A DNA stretch of 64,000 nucleotides, taken from the NCBI GenBank assembly GCA_030696695.1, contig JAUYRP010000011.1, positions 418,819 through 482,818 on the forward strand, read 5' to 3'. Origin of the DNA: Methylophilus sp. Lineage in GTDB: Bacteria > Pseudomonadota > Gammaproteobacteria > Burkholderiales > Methylophilaceae. The notes below the pieces were generated by a model. It did no database searches. It saw only the letters and a list, made by a program, of their open reading frames with translations, and was not told where the DNA came from. Below, one piece after another: positions 27,318 to 38,502 of the stretch (position 1 is the stretch's first letter; each line of letters opens with the position of its first letter). The translations under genes and the position numbers were made by a program.

Positions 27318-27695
27318 CTAATGAGAAGAAATTCTGGTGTGCATCAAACGGCCATTTTCATCAAAGAAAATACGCAAGGCATGATAGACATGCATGCATT
27401 TGCCCAAATCATATTCTATGGCGTTGCTATCTTCTAAGCTGGGGCGCCCGAGCAAAGCCATCACAGCTTCACGTGGTGCACCTTTGATTAAAATATGTTC
27501 TTTTAAATCATAGGCCATATCACCACGTTTGCATTCTTGCTCCAAAGTAACAGCGCTTTGCATCCAACGCGTTTGGTCAAAACGCTCGCTACCAAACACC
27601 GCTTGGTCTTTAAACGCCCACCAAGTAAAAAAAACGATGGTGAGTAACAATGTGAACACAGCGAGCGCAATCGAAGCAGCATTGATGAATTTCAT
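27318..27695 (-). CDS. Membrane-anchored protein of unknown function, possible BamE-like fold
   Basis: A 125-residue protein with one N-terminal membrane helix (about 8-28) and a soluble part of about 95 residues. The APREAVMALLGRPS segment followed by EYDLGKC and a final RIFFDENGRLMHTRI strand resembles the helix-turn-strand pattern of BamE/OmlA-like domains, but similarity is loose and no family is claimed. It lies 18 bases after nrdR on the same strand and about 100 bases before ribD, so it probably belongs to that transcript. The spacer after its stop contains a TATTCAG/CTGAATA hairpin. Confidence 0.7.
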   Translation of the reverse strand: MKFINAASIALAVFTLLLTIVFFTWWAFKDQAVFGSERFDQTRWMQSAVTLEQECKRGDMAYDLKEHILIKGAPREAVMALLGRPSLEDSNAIEYDLGKCMHVYHALRIFFDENGRLMHTRISSH

Positions 27696-27713
27696 ATGAT
27701 TCCAGTCTGTTGG

Positions 27714-28178
27714 TTATTTCTTTTTACGTGGCACGTCTAAATCGCGAATCACATCGTGAAAATCATCGACATCAGAAAAGCTACGATATACCGATGCAAA
27801 ACGAATGTAAGCGACTTTGTCCATGAGTTTTAATTCCTGCATGACACTCTCACCTAAATCGCGCGCTGGAATTTCACGCTCACCTAAACTTAAGATTTTT
27901 TGCACGATATGGTCTAACGCCCGATCTACATATTCAGTAGGCACTGGGCGTTTGTGCAATGCGCGTGTAAAAGATAACCTTAATTTATCGCGATTAAATT
28001 CCTCACGCGTGCCATTTTGCTTAACGACTTGCGGCATATGCAATTCAGCCGTTTCATAGGTCGTAAAACGCTTATCGCAAGCACTACAGCGACGACGACG
28101 ACGAATAGAGTCACCTTCATCATTGATGCGCGAGTCGATGACTTGCGTATCGTCATCACCACAAAAAGGGCATTTCAA
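27714..28178 (-). CDS. nrdR: Transcriptional repressor NrdR
   Basis: The protein has the zinc ribbon [13 protein letters not shown] and an ATP-cone ([23 protein letters not shown] ... ALHKRPV). NrdR represses ribonucleotide reductase operons when dATP is bound. Length (154) is standard. The start is TTG at 28178, supported by GGGAG six bases upstream and by the conserved MKCPFC N-terminus; no ATG fits. It follows glyA on the same strand, with a repeat-like element between them. Confidence 0.95.
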   Translation of the reverse strand: MKCPFCGDDDTQVIDSRINDEGDSIRRRRRCSACDKRFTTYETAELHMPQVVKQNGTREEFNRDKLRLSFTRALHKRPVPTEYVDRALDHIVQKILSLGEREIPARDLGESVMQELKLMDKVAYIRFASVYRSFSDVDDFHDVIRDLDVPRKKK

Positions 28179-28227
28179 TGCGCACTCCCAATCAATGTTT
28201 CTTTTACATATATCAAATATAAAGTCG

Positions 28228-28356
28228 ATTTAAAAATATAGCGAGCGCAGCTAAATTGTGGGTGCACGGAACGCAGAAACCAGAATGTACACGTAAGTAC
28301 ATGAGGATTTTGAGTACCGCGTAACCACGGGTTAGCAAGCGCAGACATTTTTAAAT
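28228..28356. repeat. Putative dispersed intergenic repeat with terminal inverted repeats
   Basis: The glyA-nrdR spacer holds a 129-base element bounded by the 10-base inverted repeat ATTTAAAAAT / ATTTTTAAAT. Inside the ends are near-identical direct copies GCGAGCGCAG (28241) and GCAAGCGCAG (28335), and the core has a perfect hairpin ATGTAC-N6-GTACAT (28285-28302). It is more G+C-rich than the flanks and codes for nothing evident. The layout suggests a MITE-like or other proteobacterial intergenic repeat; only one copy occurs in this window. Confidence 0.5.
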
Positions 28357-28360
28357 GACT

Positions 28361-29605
28361 TTATCCGTACACTGGGAAACGGCTGGTCAATGCATGCACC
28401 TTAGCTTTGGTTTCTGCAATCACGGCTTCTGATGTTGGGTTATCTAACACATCGGCAATTAAATGCGCCACTTGCTCAGCTTCCGCCTCTTTAAATCCTC
28501 GTGTGGTAATGGCTGGAGAACCAATACGGATACCCGAAGTGACGAAAGGGCTTTCTGGGTCGTTAGGAATGGCATTCTTATTTACAGTAATGTGGGCCTG
28601 CCCTAAGTATGCGTCTGCTGCTTTACCTGTGAGTGATTTAGGACGTAAATCCACTAAGAACACATGTGACTCTGTACGGCCAGAAATAATACGCAAGCCA
28701 CGTGCTGCCAACGTGTTGGCCATGGTGTCTGCGTTTTTCAACACTTGTTGTTGATACACCTTAAAGTCTGGCTGTAATGCTTCTAGGAAAGCAGTCGCTT
28801 TACCAGCAATCACGTGCATCAATGGACCACCTTGTAAGCTCGGGAATACATTGGAATTCAACATTTTTTCGTATTCAGCTTTTGCCAAGATAATACCGCC
28901 ACGTGGGCCACGTAAGGTTTTATGTGTGGTCGACGTCACGAAATCTGCGTGGGGCACAGGGTTGGGATAGACACCCGCCGCGATTAAACCAGAATAGTGC
29001 GCCATATCCACCATGAAATAAGCACCTACTTTTTTAGCAATCTCTGCCATGCGTGCCCAGTCAAAACGCAACGCATAAGCACTTGCGCCACCAATCAATA
29101 GTTTTGGCTTTGCTTCCACGGCAATACGTTCCATCTCATCGTAATCAATCTCTTCTTTGTCATTCAGACCATAAGCGACAATATTAAATAGTTTGCCTGA
29201 AAGGTTGGCAGGAGAGCCGTGTGTTAAGTGGCCGCCATGGCCCAAGTTCATGCCCATCACCGTATCACCAGGTTTGAGAATAGAAAAATAGACGGCTTGA
29301 TTGGCCTGAGATCCAGAATGCGGCTGTACATTGGCATACTCTGCACCATATAGCTGTTTCAAGCGGTCTATCGCCAATTGTTCTACTTGGTCTACATACT
29401 CACATCCACCGTAAAAACGTTTGCCAGGATAACCTTCTGCATATTTGTTAGTGAGTTGAGAACCTTGCGCTTCCATCACAGCTGGGCTGGTGTAATTCTC
29501 AGATGCAATCAGCTCAATATGCTGGTACTGACGGACAACTTCGTCCTCAATCATTTTTGCTAACGATGGGTCTGCGATATTTAAATTACGTGAGGTACTG
29601 AACAT
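28361..29605 (-). CDS. glyA: Serine hydroxymethyltransferase
   Basis: A 414-residue enzyme with [53 protein letters not shown], and the PLP lysine in [14 protein letters not shown]. It interconverts serine and glycine and supplies methylene-tetrahydrofolate, important in a methylotroph-like one-carbon metabolism. The ATG at 29605 gives the expected N-terminus, yet the leader directly before it reads CCTCCTC instead of a Shine-Dalgarno sequence, which is odd for a highly expressed gene. Motifs are complete. Confidence 0.96.
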   Translation of the reverse strand: MFSTSRNLNIADPSLAKMIEDEVVRQYQHIELIASENYTSPAVMEAQGSQLTNKYAEGYPGKRFYGGCEYVDQVEQLAIDRLKQLYGAEYANVQPHSGSQANQAVYFSILKPGDTVMGMNLGHGGHLTHGSPANLSGKLFNIVAYGLNDKEEIDYDEMERIAVEAKPKLLIGGASAYALRFDWARMAEIAKKVGAYFMVDMAHYSGLIAAGVYPNPVPHADFVTSTTHKTLRGPRGGIILAKAEYEKMLNSNVFPSLQGGPLMHVIAGKATAFLEALQPDFKVYQQQVLKNADTMANTLAARGLRIISGRTESHVFLVDLRPKSLTGKAADAYLGQAHITVNKNAIPNDPESPFVTSGIRIGSPAITTRGFKEAEAEQVAHLIADVLDNPTSEAVIAETKAKVHALTSRFPVYG

Positions 29606-29693
29606 GAGGAGGTATCCGTAAAACTAAAAAATTTAAAGAAGTGATTTTAACATGATGTCCATGACAGAGACACTAGCCTCTACGGAATGTTCT

Positions 29694-29711
29694 TGTGCAT
29701 GCGTGCACCAT
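29694..29711. promoter_or_regulatory. Inverted repeat upstream of the sigma54-like promoter
   Basis: TTGTGCA-N4-TGCACCA is a 7-4-7 inverted repeat with one mismatch, centred about 125 bases before the predicted start of the candidate small RNA. That distance is usual for enhancer-binding proteins. The half-site orientation is the reverse of the NtrC consensus, so NtrC is not claimed. Confidence 0.4.
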
Positions 29712-29801
29712 TTTAGGTCACTTGAACCAGTTTGGTTTTATTTACACTGTGCCGTCTCTACCAAATTTAACTAACTCATTGAATTTATATGAAAATATTA
29801 C

Positions 29802-29818
29802 TTGGCATACCTTTTGCT
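29802..29818 (+). promoter_or_regulatory. Candidate sigma54 (-24/-12) promoter
   Basis: TTGGCATACCTTTTGCT matches the sigma54 consensus TTGGCACG-N4-TTGCW with the GG (29804-29805) and GC (29816-29817) dinucleotides at the correct 10-base spacing and two mismatches in between. Transcription would start near 29829. No coding gene on this strand begins before 29989, and a strong terminator follows within about 60 bases. Confidence 0.6.
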
Positions 29819-29828
29819 AAAGTATTAT

Positions 29829-29888
29829 CAAGCGCATATCTCCAAAATCGCTCCCCCTAGGCCCAACACTATGTGTTGGGCATTTTTT
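29829..29888 (+). ncRNA. Candidate sigma54-dependent small RNA (about 60 nt)
   Basis: A sigma54-like promoter upstream and an intrinsic terminator at the end define an orphan transcript of about 60 nt in the glyA-iscX spacer. The unpaired 5' half contains the C-rich stretch GCTCCCCCTAGG and ATCTCC, both complementary to Shine-Dalgarno sequences, as in many trans-acting small RNAs. There is no start codon with a plausible reading frame. The ends are predictions, and transcription is not shown. Confidence 0.45.
29861..29888 (+). terminator. Intrinsic terminator, orphan (no upstream gene on this strand)
   Basis: A perfect 9-bp stem GCCCAACAC / GTGTTGGGC with a three-base loop is followed by ATTTTTTT. 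The nearest upstream gene on the plus strand is more than 6 kb away, so it must end a short local transcript. Confidence 0.8.
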
Positions 29889-29988
29889 TGACACCTCATG
29901 TATTGGCTAGCCCATTTTGGCTACTTACCTCAGCATAGCAAGCAGGCTATAATCACCCTAGTTTAATTAAAGTAACCGAGGGTATTGC

Positions 29989-30183
29989 ATGAAATGGACT
30001 GACAGCCAACGTATTGCTGAAGCGTTATACGACAAATATCCAGATACCGATCCCAAGACTGTTCGCTTTACCGATTTAATGGCTTGGACATTGGCTTTAG
30101 ATGGGTTTAACGACCTACCCGAGCATTGTGGTGAAAAGATTTTAGAAGCGATACAACTCGCGTGGATAGACGAAGCCGCATAA
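29989..30183 (+). CDS. iscX: Fe-S cluster assembly protein IscX
   Basis: A 64-residue acidic protein beginning [30 protein letters not shown] and ending [12 protein letters not shown], which is the full IscX (YfhJ) sequence pattern. IscX binds IscS and iron and tunes Fe-S cluster assembly. It is usually last in the isc operon, but here it stands apart, followed by DUF3307 three bases later. The plus-strand leader holds the candidate small RNA and its terminator. Confidence 0.95.
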   Translation: MKWTDSQRIAEALYDKYPDTDPKTVRFTDLMAWTLALDGFNDLPEHCGEKILEAIQLAWIDEAA

Positions 30184-30186
30184 ACC

Positions 30187-30558
30187 ATGCTTGAAGCGCT
30201 CTTTCTGCTTTTTGTGAAGCATTTTGTATGCGATTTTCCGCTGCAAACTTCGCCATGGATGTATCGTAATAAGGGTATCTACTTGCATTTAGGTGGCATC
30301 ACGCATGCTGCAATACACGCTGCAGGCACTTGGCTAGTACTGGTTTTTTTTATTGGTCAGCAAGCGCTACTTTATGCACTACTTGATTTTGTGGTGCACT
30401 ACCACATCGATTGGGCAAAACTACATTTAAACAAACGCTATGACTGGCGACCCGATAACAGCAATGAGTTTTGGATTCTTTTAGGATTCGATCAACTTGC
30501 GCACCATATTACTTATTTTGTGATGATCTACTATGCATTCAACTATCAATTTACCTAA
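30187..30558 (+). CDS. DUF3307 family membrane protein
   Basis: A 123-residue protein with about three membrane helices and the DUF3307 pattern: LLFVKHFVCDFPLQT near the start, HLGGITHAAIHA, and LLDFVVHYHIDWAKLHLN followed by FWILLGFDQLAHHITY. The regular His/Asp residues near the membrane suggest metal or proton binding, but function is unknown. The gene starts three bases after iscX and overlaps the mutase gene by 26 bases, so the three are likely one transcript. Confidence 0.85.
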   Translation: MLEALFLLFVKHFVCDFPLQTSPWMYRNKGIYLHLGGITHAAIHAAGTWLVLVFFIGQQALLYALLDFVVHYHIDWAKLHLNKRYDWRPDNSNEFWILLGFDQLAHHITYFVMIYYAFNYQFT

Positions 30559-31936
30559 AGAAATTTTTAAAGCCTATGACATTCGTGGCATTGTTGGCAA
30601 AACCCTCACACCAGAAATTGTAGAACGCATTGGTCACGCCCTTGGCTCAGAGGCCAAACAGCGAGGTCAGTCAGAAATTTGCATTGGCTACGATGGTCGT
30701 TTATCTGGGCCAGAACTTGCAGAAGCACTTTCGGCAGGTATTCGCAAAGCTGGTGTCGATGTAGTTAACTTAGGCATGGTCGCTACACCCATGGTGTACT
30801 TTGCTGCACACTTTTTAAATACTCAATGTGGCGTGATGGTGACAGGCAGTCACAACCCGCCTAATTACAACGGTTTAAAAATGGTGCTTGCTGGCGAAAC
30901 GCTCTCAAACGACGCCATTCAAGGCTTACGTGAACGCATTGAAACCAATCAATTGACGTACGGTGAAGGCTCAGAGCGTAAATACAGCATTGCCGATGAT
31001 TATATTCAAACCATTCAAGCCGATATCAACCTCACTCGACCCATGAAAATTGCGGTGGACTGCGGCAATGGCGTAGCAGGTGCATTTGCAAAAACGCTCT
31101 ATAACGCCATTGGTTGCAGTGTGGATGAATTGTTTTGTGAGGTGGATGGTCATTTCCCAAATCACCATCCAGACCCATCTGTACCAGAAAATTTAACTGA
31201 CTTAATCAATACACTCAAAACTAGCCGCGCCGAAATTGGCCTTGCGTTTGATGGCGATGGTGACCGTTTGGGTGTGGTCACCAAAGATGGCAAAATCATT
31301 TACCCAGATCGCCAACTGATGTTGTTTGCCGAGGATGTGCTTGCCAACAACCCGAATGCCAGCATTATTTTTGATGTGAAATCTACGCGTAACCTGACCC
31401 CTTGGATCAATAAAAAAGGTGGGCAAGCGGTGATGTGGAAAACTGGGCATTCTTTAGTCAAAGCCAAAATCAAAGAAATTGATGCCTCACTTGCAGGCGA
31501 GATGAGCGGTCATATTTTCTTTAACGATCACAAACAGGATAAAAAACGCTGGTATGGTTTTGATGACGGTTTGTATTCAGGCGCACGCTTATTAGAAATC
31601 TTAAGCCGCTTCCCCAATCCATCTGAAATACTGAATAACCTACCTGATAGTGTCAGCACGCCAGAGCAACATATTCATATGAATGAAGGCGAGCCACATG
31701 CTTTGATACGCAACTTGCAAAAGACCGCTCACTTTGCTGGAGCGACTGAGGTAATTACGATTGATGGCTTACGTGTAGAGTATCCAGACGGTTTTGGTTT
31801 GATGCGCCCATCGAATACCACGCCCGTCATTGTGTTGCGCTTTGAAGCCGATAATGAGGCTGCTTTGCACCGCATTCAAACGCAATTTAAAGACATCATA
31901 TGGGAAGCCGCGCCGCATGTGGCCATTCCATTTTAG
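30533..31936 (+). CDS. algC: Phosphomannomutase/phosphoglucomutase (AlgC type)
   Basis: The enzyme has IFKAYDIRGIVGKTLTPE, the phosphoserine loop TGSHNPPNYNGLKM, the metal loop FDGDGDRLGV, the sugar-binding GEMSGH and the C-terminal phosphate site RPSNTTP. AlgC enzymes convert mannose-6-P and glucose-6-P to the 1-phosphates for LPS, exopolysaccharide and nucleotide sugars. Length (467) is normal. It overlaps DUF3307. Together with the separate pgm at 34-36 kb the window encodes two phosphohexomutases of different families. Confidence 0.93.
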   Translation: MHSTINLPKEIFKAYDIRGIVGKTLTPEIVERIGHALGSEAKQRGQSEICIGYDGRLSGPELAEALSAGIRKAGVDVVNLGMVATPMVYFAAHFLNTQCGVMVTGSHNPPNYNGLKMVLAGETLSNDAIQGLRERIETNQLTYGEGSERKYSIADDYIQTIQADINLTRPMKIAVDCGNGVAGAFAKTLYNAIGCSVDELFCEVDGHFPNHHPDPSVPENLTDLINTLKTSRAEIGLAFDGDGDRLGVVTKDGKIIYPDRQLMLFAEDVLANNPNASIIFDVKSTRNLTPWINKKGGQAVMWKTGHSLVKAKIKEIDASLAGEMSGHIFFNDHKQDKKRWYGFDDGLYSGARLLEILSRFPNPSEILNNLPDSVSTPEQHIHMNEGEPHALIRNLQKTAHFAGATEVITIDGLRVEYPDGFGLMRPSNTTPVIVLRFEADNEAALHRIQTQFKDIIWEAAPHVAIPF

Positions 31937-31961
31937 TACATTCCAATTGTAGGGAAATGTA

Positions 31962-32435
31962 GTGTCCAAACATACGCTTATTATTATTTGTATATGGGTG
32001 GCACTGGCCAGCGTGATTTATTACTTGGTTGAAAGTATTCAACGTCCGAACACCTTGCAAGCATTAGGTAATGAGCCTACGGTAGTGTTGAAACGTGGTA
32101 TGGATGGTCATTACCGTGCTGAAGCCATTATCAACGGTGAAAAAGTCGATGTGTTGGTAGACACTGGTGCAACGGGCGTAGCGATATCTCAACGGGTGGC
32201 TGATCGACTTAATCTAAAAAGCTTGACCGCTGTGCGCACCAATACGGCTAACGGCACCTCGGTTGGCTATATGGTGAGGTTATCTTCCGTTAAAATTGGT
32301 GGCGTAGAAGCCAATAACGTCTCTGCCATGATTGCGCCGGGATTGGAAGGGGATGTACTGCTCGGCATGAGCTTTTTGGCGCGTATGGATGTACGTTTAT
32401 TCAAAGGTGAGATGACCATTAAGCAAGTGGAATAG
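31962..32435 (+). CDS. TIGR02281 family clan AA aspartic protease (membrane-anchored)
   Basis: One N-terminal membrane helix (about residues 5-23) is followed by a retropepsin-like domain with VDVLVDTGATGVAIS (catalytic DTGA) and MIAPGLEGDVLLGMSFLARMDVRL (the second conserved hydrophobic-Gly segment). Such proteins act as homodimers in the periplasm; substrates are unknown. The start codon is GTG with AGGGAAATGTA upstream. It follows algC by 25 bases and ends in a long perfect inverted repeat. Confidence 0.9.
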   Translation: MSKHTLIIICIWVALASVIYYLVESIQRPNTLQALGNEPTVVLKRGMDGHYRAEAIINGEKVDVLVDTGATGVAISQRVADRLNLKSLTAVRTNTANGTSVGYMVRLSSVKIGGVEANNVSAMIAPGLEGDVLLGMSFLARMDVRLFKGEMTIKQVE

Positions 32436-32490
32436 CATCGTCGCCGTAGATGCGTATCGCAACACTTCTGCTGACACACAGCAATTTCAG

Positions 32491-32527
32491 CATGAATAAA
32501 GGCCAGCAATGCTGGCCTTTATTCATG
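32491..32527. terminator. Bidirectional terminator with 17-bp perfect stem
   Basis: CATGAATAAAGGCCAGC and its exact reverse complement are separated by three bases (AAT). The G+C-rich inner part GGCCAGC / GCTGGCC followed by TTTATT can terminate transcription from either side; it lies between the convergent aspartic protease and M48 protease genes. Confidence 0.75.
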
Positions 32528-32541
32528 GATAGCTATCACCC

Positions 32542-34095
32542 CTATTGCGCTAACTCTGCGGCGTCTACCACCACTTTATATAACTGTAGTTCTTGCTGTG
32601 TTTTTACCATCTCGCCGGTGGCCACCTGATTACGTTTACCTGGTGCTACACCATTAATCATCATTGGTCGACTTTGGGCAATGGGTCTACCTGTTCTTGC
32701 ATCGTATTTGATCACACGGATTTGTACTCGACCAATCGGTACTGATGTTGCATTTTGCACTACGGCAAACACCGCGCCTCTGCTATCAGCGACCGGTCCG
32801 GATTGAATATATTTGCCTGGATTTCGTGGCAAATCAATCTTGAGTGCACGCGCACTGGCTTCCTTACCAATATCAGAATTAGAACCAGAGGCCACTTGAT
32901 AGTGTTTTAATGCTGCATCTGTCTGACCGCGCCCCTCTGCAATCTGACCTAACAACGCATGGCCTGGCGCTGTGGGCAGCAGTTCGTTTGCGCGTGTAAG
33001 AAAGGCTTCTGCTTCTGCTTTTTTACCCATATTGAACAAAGCAATACCGCTCTGAATATGCGGTTTAAAATAGTTGGGCTGCATCTTAATCGCTTTGTCA
33101 TAATAAGCTAATGCTTCTTGCGGCTTTTTCTGTGTCAAGGCAATATCACCTAGCAACTCCTGAAATCTAGCTTCTCTTGGTTCGCCTGCGATGGCTTGAT
33201 TGGCGAGCTTAGTAGCGGTGGCCGTATCGCCTTTTTTAAGCGCCACCAGCGCATCGTCATACGCTTGATAAGCGGGCTTAGTCGCTTTTAACTTACCCAC
33301 TTTTTGTGCATAGGTATCTTTACCCATATCACCACCAGCACCCAATTCGGCTAAGGTTTTCTTGTTAGCATCCACACGTTCTTGAGAAGGCGGGTGACTG
33401 GCAAACAGTCCGGTAATAAAGTCGCTTTGCTTACCTTGGCTTAACCGCACAAATGTTTCTTGTAGCGTTACCGCTGCGCTAGGGTCATACCCTGCTTTTT
33501 TCATGTATTGCATGCCATAAAAATCAGATTCAGACTCTGCGTCGCGCCCATACTTACTAGTGGCTAGTTGTGCACCCAATTGCGCGCCACCCACAATCAA
33601 ATTGGCATAGTCGGTATTTTGTGCGCCAATGCCCACTGCAATCATCGCACCTTGCAACAAGATGCCACGCTCCATACTTTTTGCGCCATGTCTGGCTGCC
33701 GCATGCACAATTTCATGCCCCATCACTGCCGCCAATTCGGCCTCACTGTTTAACTCATAAAGCAGACCTCGATTAAAAGCAATTTTTCCACCTGGCATTG
33801 CCCATGCGTTGGGCACAGAGTCATTCAGCACAACAAACTCATAAGGTAAATCTGGCCGGTCCGATACTGCCGCTAAACGCTTACCCACCGTTTGTACAAA
33901 AGCGGTCAGTTCAGGATCTATGACGTAATCCCCACCTTGCGATTGGCGTGCAGGCGAGTAATTTTGCGTGCCTATCGAAATCTCCTGTGCTTGCGAAACA
34001 AATTGGAACTCTGTTTTTTTGGTGACAGGATTCGTGCCACAAGCAGTGACTGCTCCCAGTGCAAATAACGCCATCCATTTTATCGGGTACTTCAT
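32542..34095 (-). CDS. M48 family metalloprotease lipoprotein with TPR repeats (BepA/YfgC-like)
   Basis: A lipoprotein signal with lipobox VTAC is followed by an M48 peptidase domain carrying the zinc motif HEIVH in VMGHEIVHAAARHGAKS and the third-ligand Glu in ESDFYGMQYMKKAGYDP. Three to four TPR repeats follow (about residues 290-400) and a C-terminal domain of about 110 residues. BepA-type proteases control outer-membrane protein and LPS-assembly machinery. AAAGGAACCAAG before the ATG at 34095 decides the start over an upstream frame extension. It should be anchored to the outer membrane facing the periplasm. Confidence 0.9.
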   Translation of the reverse strand: MKYPIKWMALFALGAVTACGTNPVTKKTEFQFVSQAQEISIGTQNYSPARQSQGGDYVIDPELTAFVQTVGKRLAAVSDRPDLPYEFVVLNDSVPNAWAMPGGKIAFNRGLLYELNSEAELAAVMGHEIVHAAARHGAKSMERGILLQGAMIAVGIGAQNTDYANLIVGGAQLGAQLATSKYGRDAESESDFYGMQYMKKAGYDPSAAVTLQETFVRLSQGKQSDFITGLFASHPPSQERVDANKKTLAELGAGGDMGKDTYAQKVGKLKATKPAYQAYDDALVALKKGDTATATKLANQAIAGEPREARFQELLGDIALTQKKPQEALAYYDKAIKMQPNYFKPHIQSGIALFNMGKKAEAEAFLTRANELLPTAPGHALLGQIAEGRGQTDAALKHYQVASGSNSDIGKEASARALKIDLPRNPGKYIQSGPVADSRGAVFAVVQNATSVPIGRVQIRVIKYDARTGRPIAQSRPMMINGVAPGKRNQVATGEMVKTQQELQLYKVVVDAAELAQ

Positions 34096-34175
34096 CTTGG
34101 TTCCTTTGTTAGTCGCAGTCGCGGTGCCATTCATACCACATCATATCGTCATCGTTGATTAAGCAGTGATGTGGC

Positions 34176-35882
<1,707 letters not shown>

Positions 35883-36082
35883 TTATCTTGCCTAACGTTA
35901 TATAAACAGCAAACCCGCGTTCACTGGCCCTGCTTTATTCACTGTCTAAGTCAATCAACCCACAATTGCAAATGAATTGACGATAATGGCCGATGGTTTT
36001 GCAATGAAGCGTATGATGAATTGATCTATCACAAATCAACACAACGGATGATTCGCTAACATCGTTGCAAGGAGATCAAAAT

Positions 36083-38461
36083 ATGAACACCAAGCTAACG
36101 GTTCAACCATTGTCAGAAAATGAATTAGAAACCATCCATCAATTCTGGAGTGCGTGCAATTATTTATCTGCGGGCATGATTTACTTGCGTAGCAACCCGT
36201 TGCTCAAAATACCGCTTAAAGCTGAACATATCAAACAACGTTTACTTGGTCATTGGGGCTCCAGCCCAGGCTTGAGTTTTGCTTACGTGCACATCAATCG
36301 CCTCATCAACAAGTATGATCTGAATGCCATTTTTCTTGCCGGTCCTGGCCATGGGGCACCCGGCGTGCTGGGGCCAACCTACCTAGAAGGCACTTACAGC
36401 GAAGTCTACCCAAACAAGGGTGAAGATGAAGAAGGCCTGCGCCAGTTTTTTAAAGAATTCTCATTTCCTGGTGGTATCGGTAGCCATTGCACACCTGAAA
36501 TGCCGGGATCCATTCATGAAGGGGGTGAACTGGGTTATAGCATCTCGCATGCCTTTGGCGCAGCCTTCGACAACCCTGATTTAATCGTCACAGTGATGGT
36601 GGGAGATGGCGAATCAGAAACTGGACCACTGGCTACCTCTTGGCATTCCAACAAATTTCTAAACCCTATCCGTGATGGTGCCGTATTACCTATCTTGCAT
36701 CTCAACGGCTATAAAATTAACAACCCAGCCATACTTGCGCGCATTTCGCACGAAGAGCTCAAAAGCCTGTTTGAAGGGTACGGCTGGACACCTTACTTTG
36801 TGGAGGGTAGCGACCCTGATACGATGCATCAGGCCATGGCTGCAACATTAGAAGCCTGCGTCAAAGAAATTCAGCATATTCAACACACTGCGCGCAACAA
36901 GAACCAACCCGATCGCGCACGTTGGCCAATGATTGTATTACGCAGCCCCAAAGGCTGGACAGGGCCAAAAGAAGTGGATGGTCATAAAGTTGAAGGCTTT
37001 TGGCGCGCCCACCAAGTGCCGATGAGTAACATCAAAGACAACCCGGAACATCTAGAAAAATTAGAGGCATGGTTGCGTAGTTACCAACCAGAAACACTGT
37101 TTGATGACACTGGTAAATTGCAGCCAGCGCTCAAAACGCTAGTTCCTAAAGGCAACCGTCGCATGAGCGCTAACCCCCACGCCAATGGCGGTTTGTTGCG
37201 CAAGGCCTTGCGCATGCCAGATTACAAGGATTACGCATTAGCGTTGGCCGCACCTGCAAAAGTCACATCGCCCAACACCAAGCCATTAGGTAAATTCCTG
37301 CGTGATGTGATGCGCCAGAATATGCATAATTTTCGTGTATTTGGGCCTGATGAAAACAGCTCCAATAAGCTGGATGATATTTATGAAGTCAGCAAAAAAA
37401 CTTGGTTAGCCGATTATTTACCCGAAGATGCAGATGGTGGTGAGTTGTCACCTGATGGCAGAGTAATGGAGATGTTGTCTGAGCATACCGTTGAAGGCTG
37501 GCTAGAAGGCTATTTACTCACGGGTCGTCATGGATTTTTCTCCACGTATGAATCGTTTGTACATGTGATTGATTCGATGTTTAATCAACATGCAAAATGG
37601 CTTGCGATGTCTAAGGCGGTACCTTGGCGCGCACCAATATCTTCACTTAATTTATTGATTACCTCTACCGTTTGGCGTCAAGACCACAATGGCTTTACCC
37701 ATCAGGACCCTGGCTTTTTAGATATTGTGGTGAATAAAAGTCCCGAGGTCACGCGCATCTATCTACCGCCTGATGTCAATTGCCTGCTATCTGTGGCCAA
37801 CCATTGCCTGCAGAGCACTGATTACATCAATGTGATTGTGTGCGACAAGCAAAAACACCTGCAATATTTGGATATGGACGCTGCCATTGAACACTGCACC
37901 AAAGGCTTGGGCATATGGGATTGGGCCAGCAATGATGCGGGGTATGAACCTGATCTAGTGATGGCTTGTGCAGGGGATATTCCTACCAAAGAAGCGTTAG
38001 CAGCAACAGCGATACTCCGCGAGCACTTTCCTGACCTTAAAATCCGTTTTATTAATGTAGTGGATATTTATAAGCTCACCCCAAAAAATGAACATCCACA
38101 TGGGCTTTCCGACCGTGATTTTGATAGTTTATTTACCACTAACAAACCCATCATTTTCAATTTTCATGGCTACCCATATTTAATTCACCGCTTAGCGTAC
38201 CGCCGTACTAATCATGACAATTTACACGTGCGTGGTTACAAAGAAAAAGGCAGCATCAATACACCATTAGAGCTAGCCATTCAAAATGAAATTGACCGCT
38301 TTAGTTTGGCCATTGATGCGATTAACCGCATTCCAAGCTTGCAAGCCATTGGTGGCCATGTACAAGAAACGCTACGCAACCGACAAATTGAATGCCGTAA
38401 TTATGCGTATGAACATGGTGTGGACATGCCGGAAGAAGATAATTGGACATGGCCTTACTAA
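36083..38461 (+). CDS. xfp: Xylulose-5-phosphate/fructose-6-phosphate phosphoketolase
   Basis: The protein has the phosphoketolase motifs [82 protein letters not shown], the thiamine-diphosphate motif [22 protein letters not shown] and [13 protein letters not shown]. It cleaves xylulose-5-P or fructose-6-P with phosphate to acetyl phosphate plus glyceraldehyde-3-P or erythrose-4-P. AAGGAGA lies before the ATG at 36083; the TTG at 36065 is not used. Acetate kinase follows 41 bases later, so acetyl-P is turned to acetate with ATP gain. In a ribulose-monophosphate organism this drains pentose and hexose phosphates from the cycle. Confidence 0.95.
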   Translation: MNTKLTVQPLSENELETIHQFWSACNYLSAGMIYLRSNPLLKIPLKAEHIKQRLLGHWGSSPGLSFAYVHINRLINKYDLNAIFLAGPGHGAPGVLGPTYLEGTYSEVYPNKGEDEEGLRQFFKEFSFPGGIGSHCTPEMPGSIHEGGELGYSISHAFGAAFDNPDLIVTVMVGDGESETGPLATSWHSNKFLNPIRDGAVLPILHLNGYKINNPAILARISHEELKSLFEGYGWTPYFVEGSDPDTMHQAMAATLEACVKEIQHIQHTARNKNQPDRARWPMIVLRSPKGWTGPKEVDGHKVEGFWRAHQVPMSNIKDNPEHLEKLEAWLRSYQPETLFDDTGKLQPALKTLVPKGNRRMSANPHANGGLLRKALRMPDYKDYALALAAPAKVTSPNTKPLGKFLRDVMRQNMHNFRVFGPDENSSNKLDDIYEVSKKTWLADYLPEDADGGELSPDGRVMEMLSEHTVEGWLEGYLLTGRHGFFSTYESFVHVIDSMFNQHAKWLAMSKAVPWRAPISSLNLLITSTVWRQDHNGFTHQDPGFLDIVVNKSPEVTRIYLPPDVNCLLSVANHCLQSTDYINVIVCDKQKHLQYLDMDAAIEHCTKGLGIWDWASNDAGYEPDLVMACAGDIPTKEALAATAILREHFPDLKIRFINVVDIYKLTPKNEHPHGLSDRDFDSLFTTNKPIIFNFHGYPYLIHRLAYRRTNHDNLHVRGYKEKGSINTPLELAIQNEIDRFSLAIDAINRIPSLQAIGGHVQETLRNRQIECRNYAYEHGVDMPEEDNWTWPY

Positions 38462-38502
38462 TCTGGCGTATCTAATATCGTGATTAAACAGCACATCAAT
38501 TG

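Noticed and set aside
29694..29711. NtrC binding site
   Set aside because: The inverted half-sites are everted compared with the NtrC consensus, so only an unidentified inverted repeat is reported.
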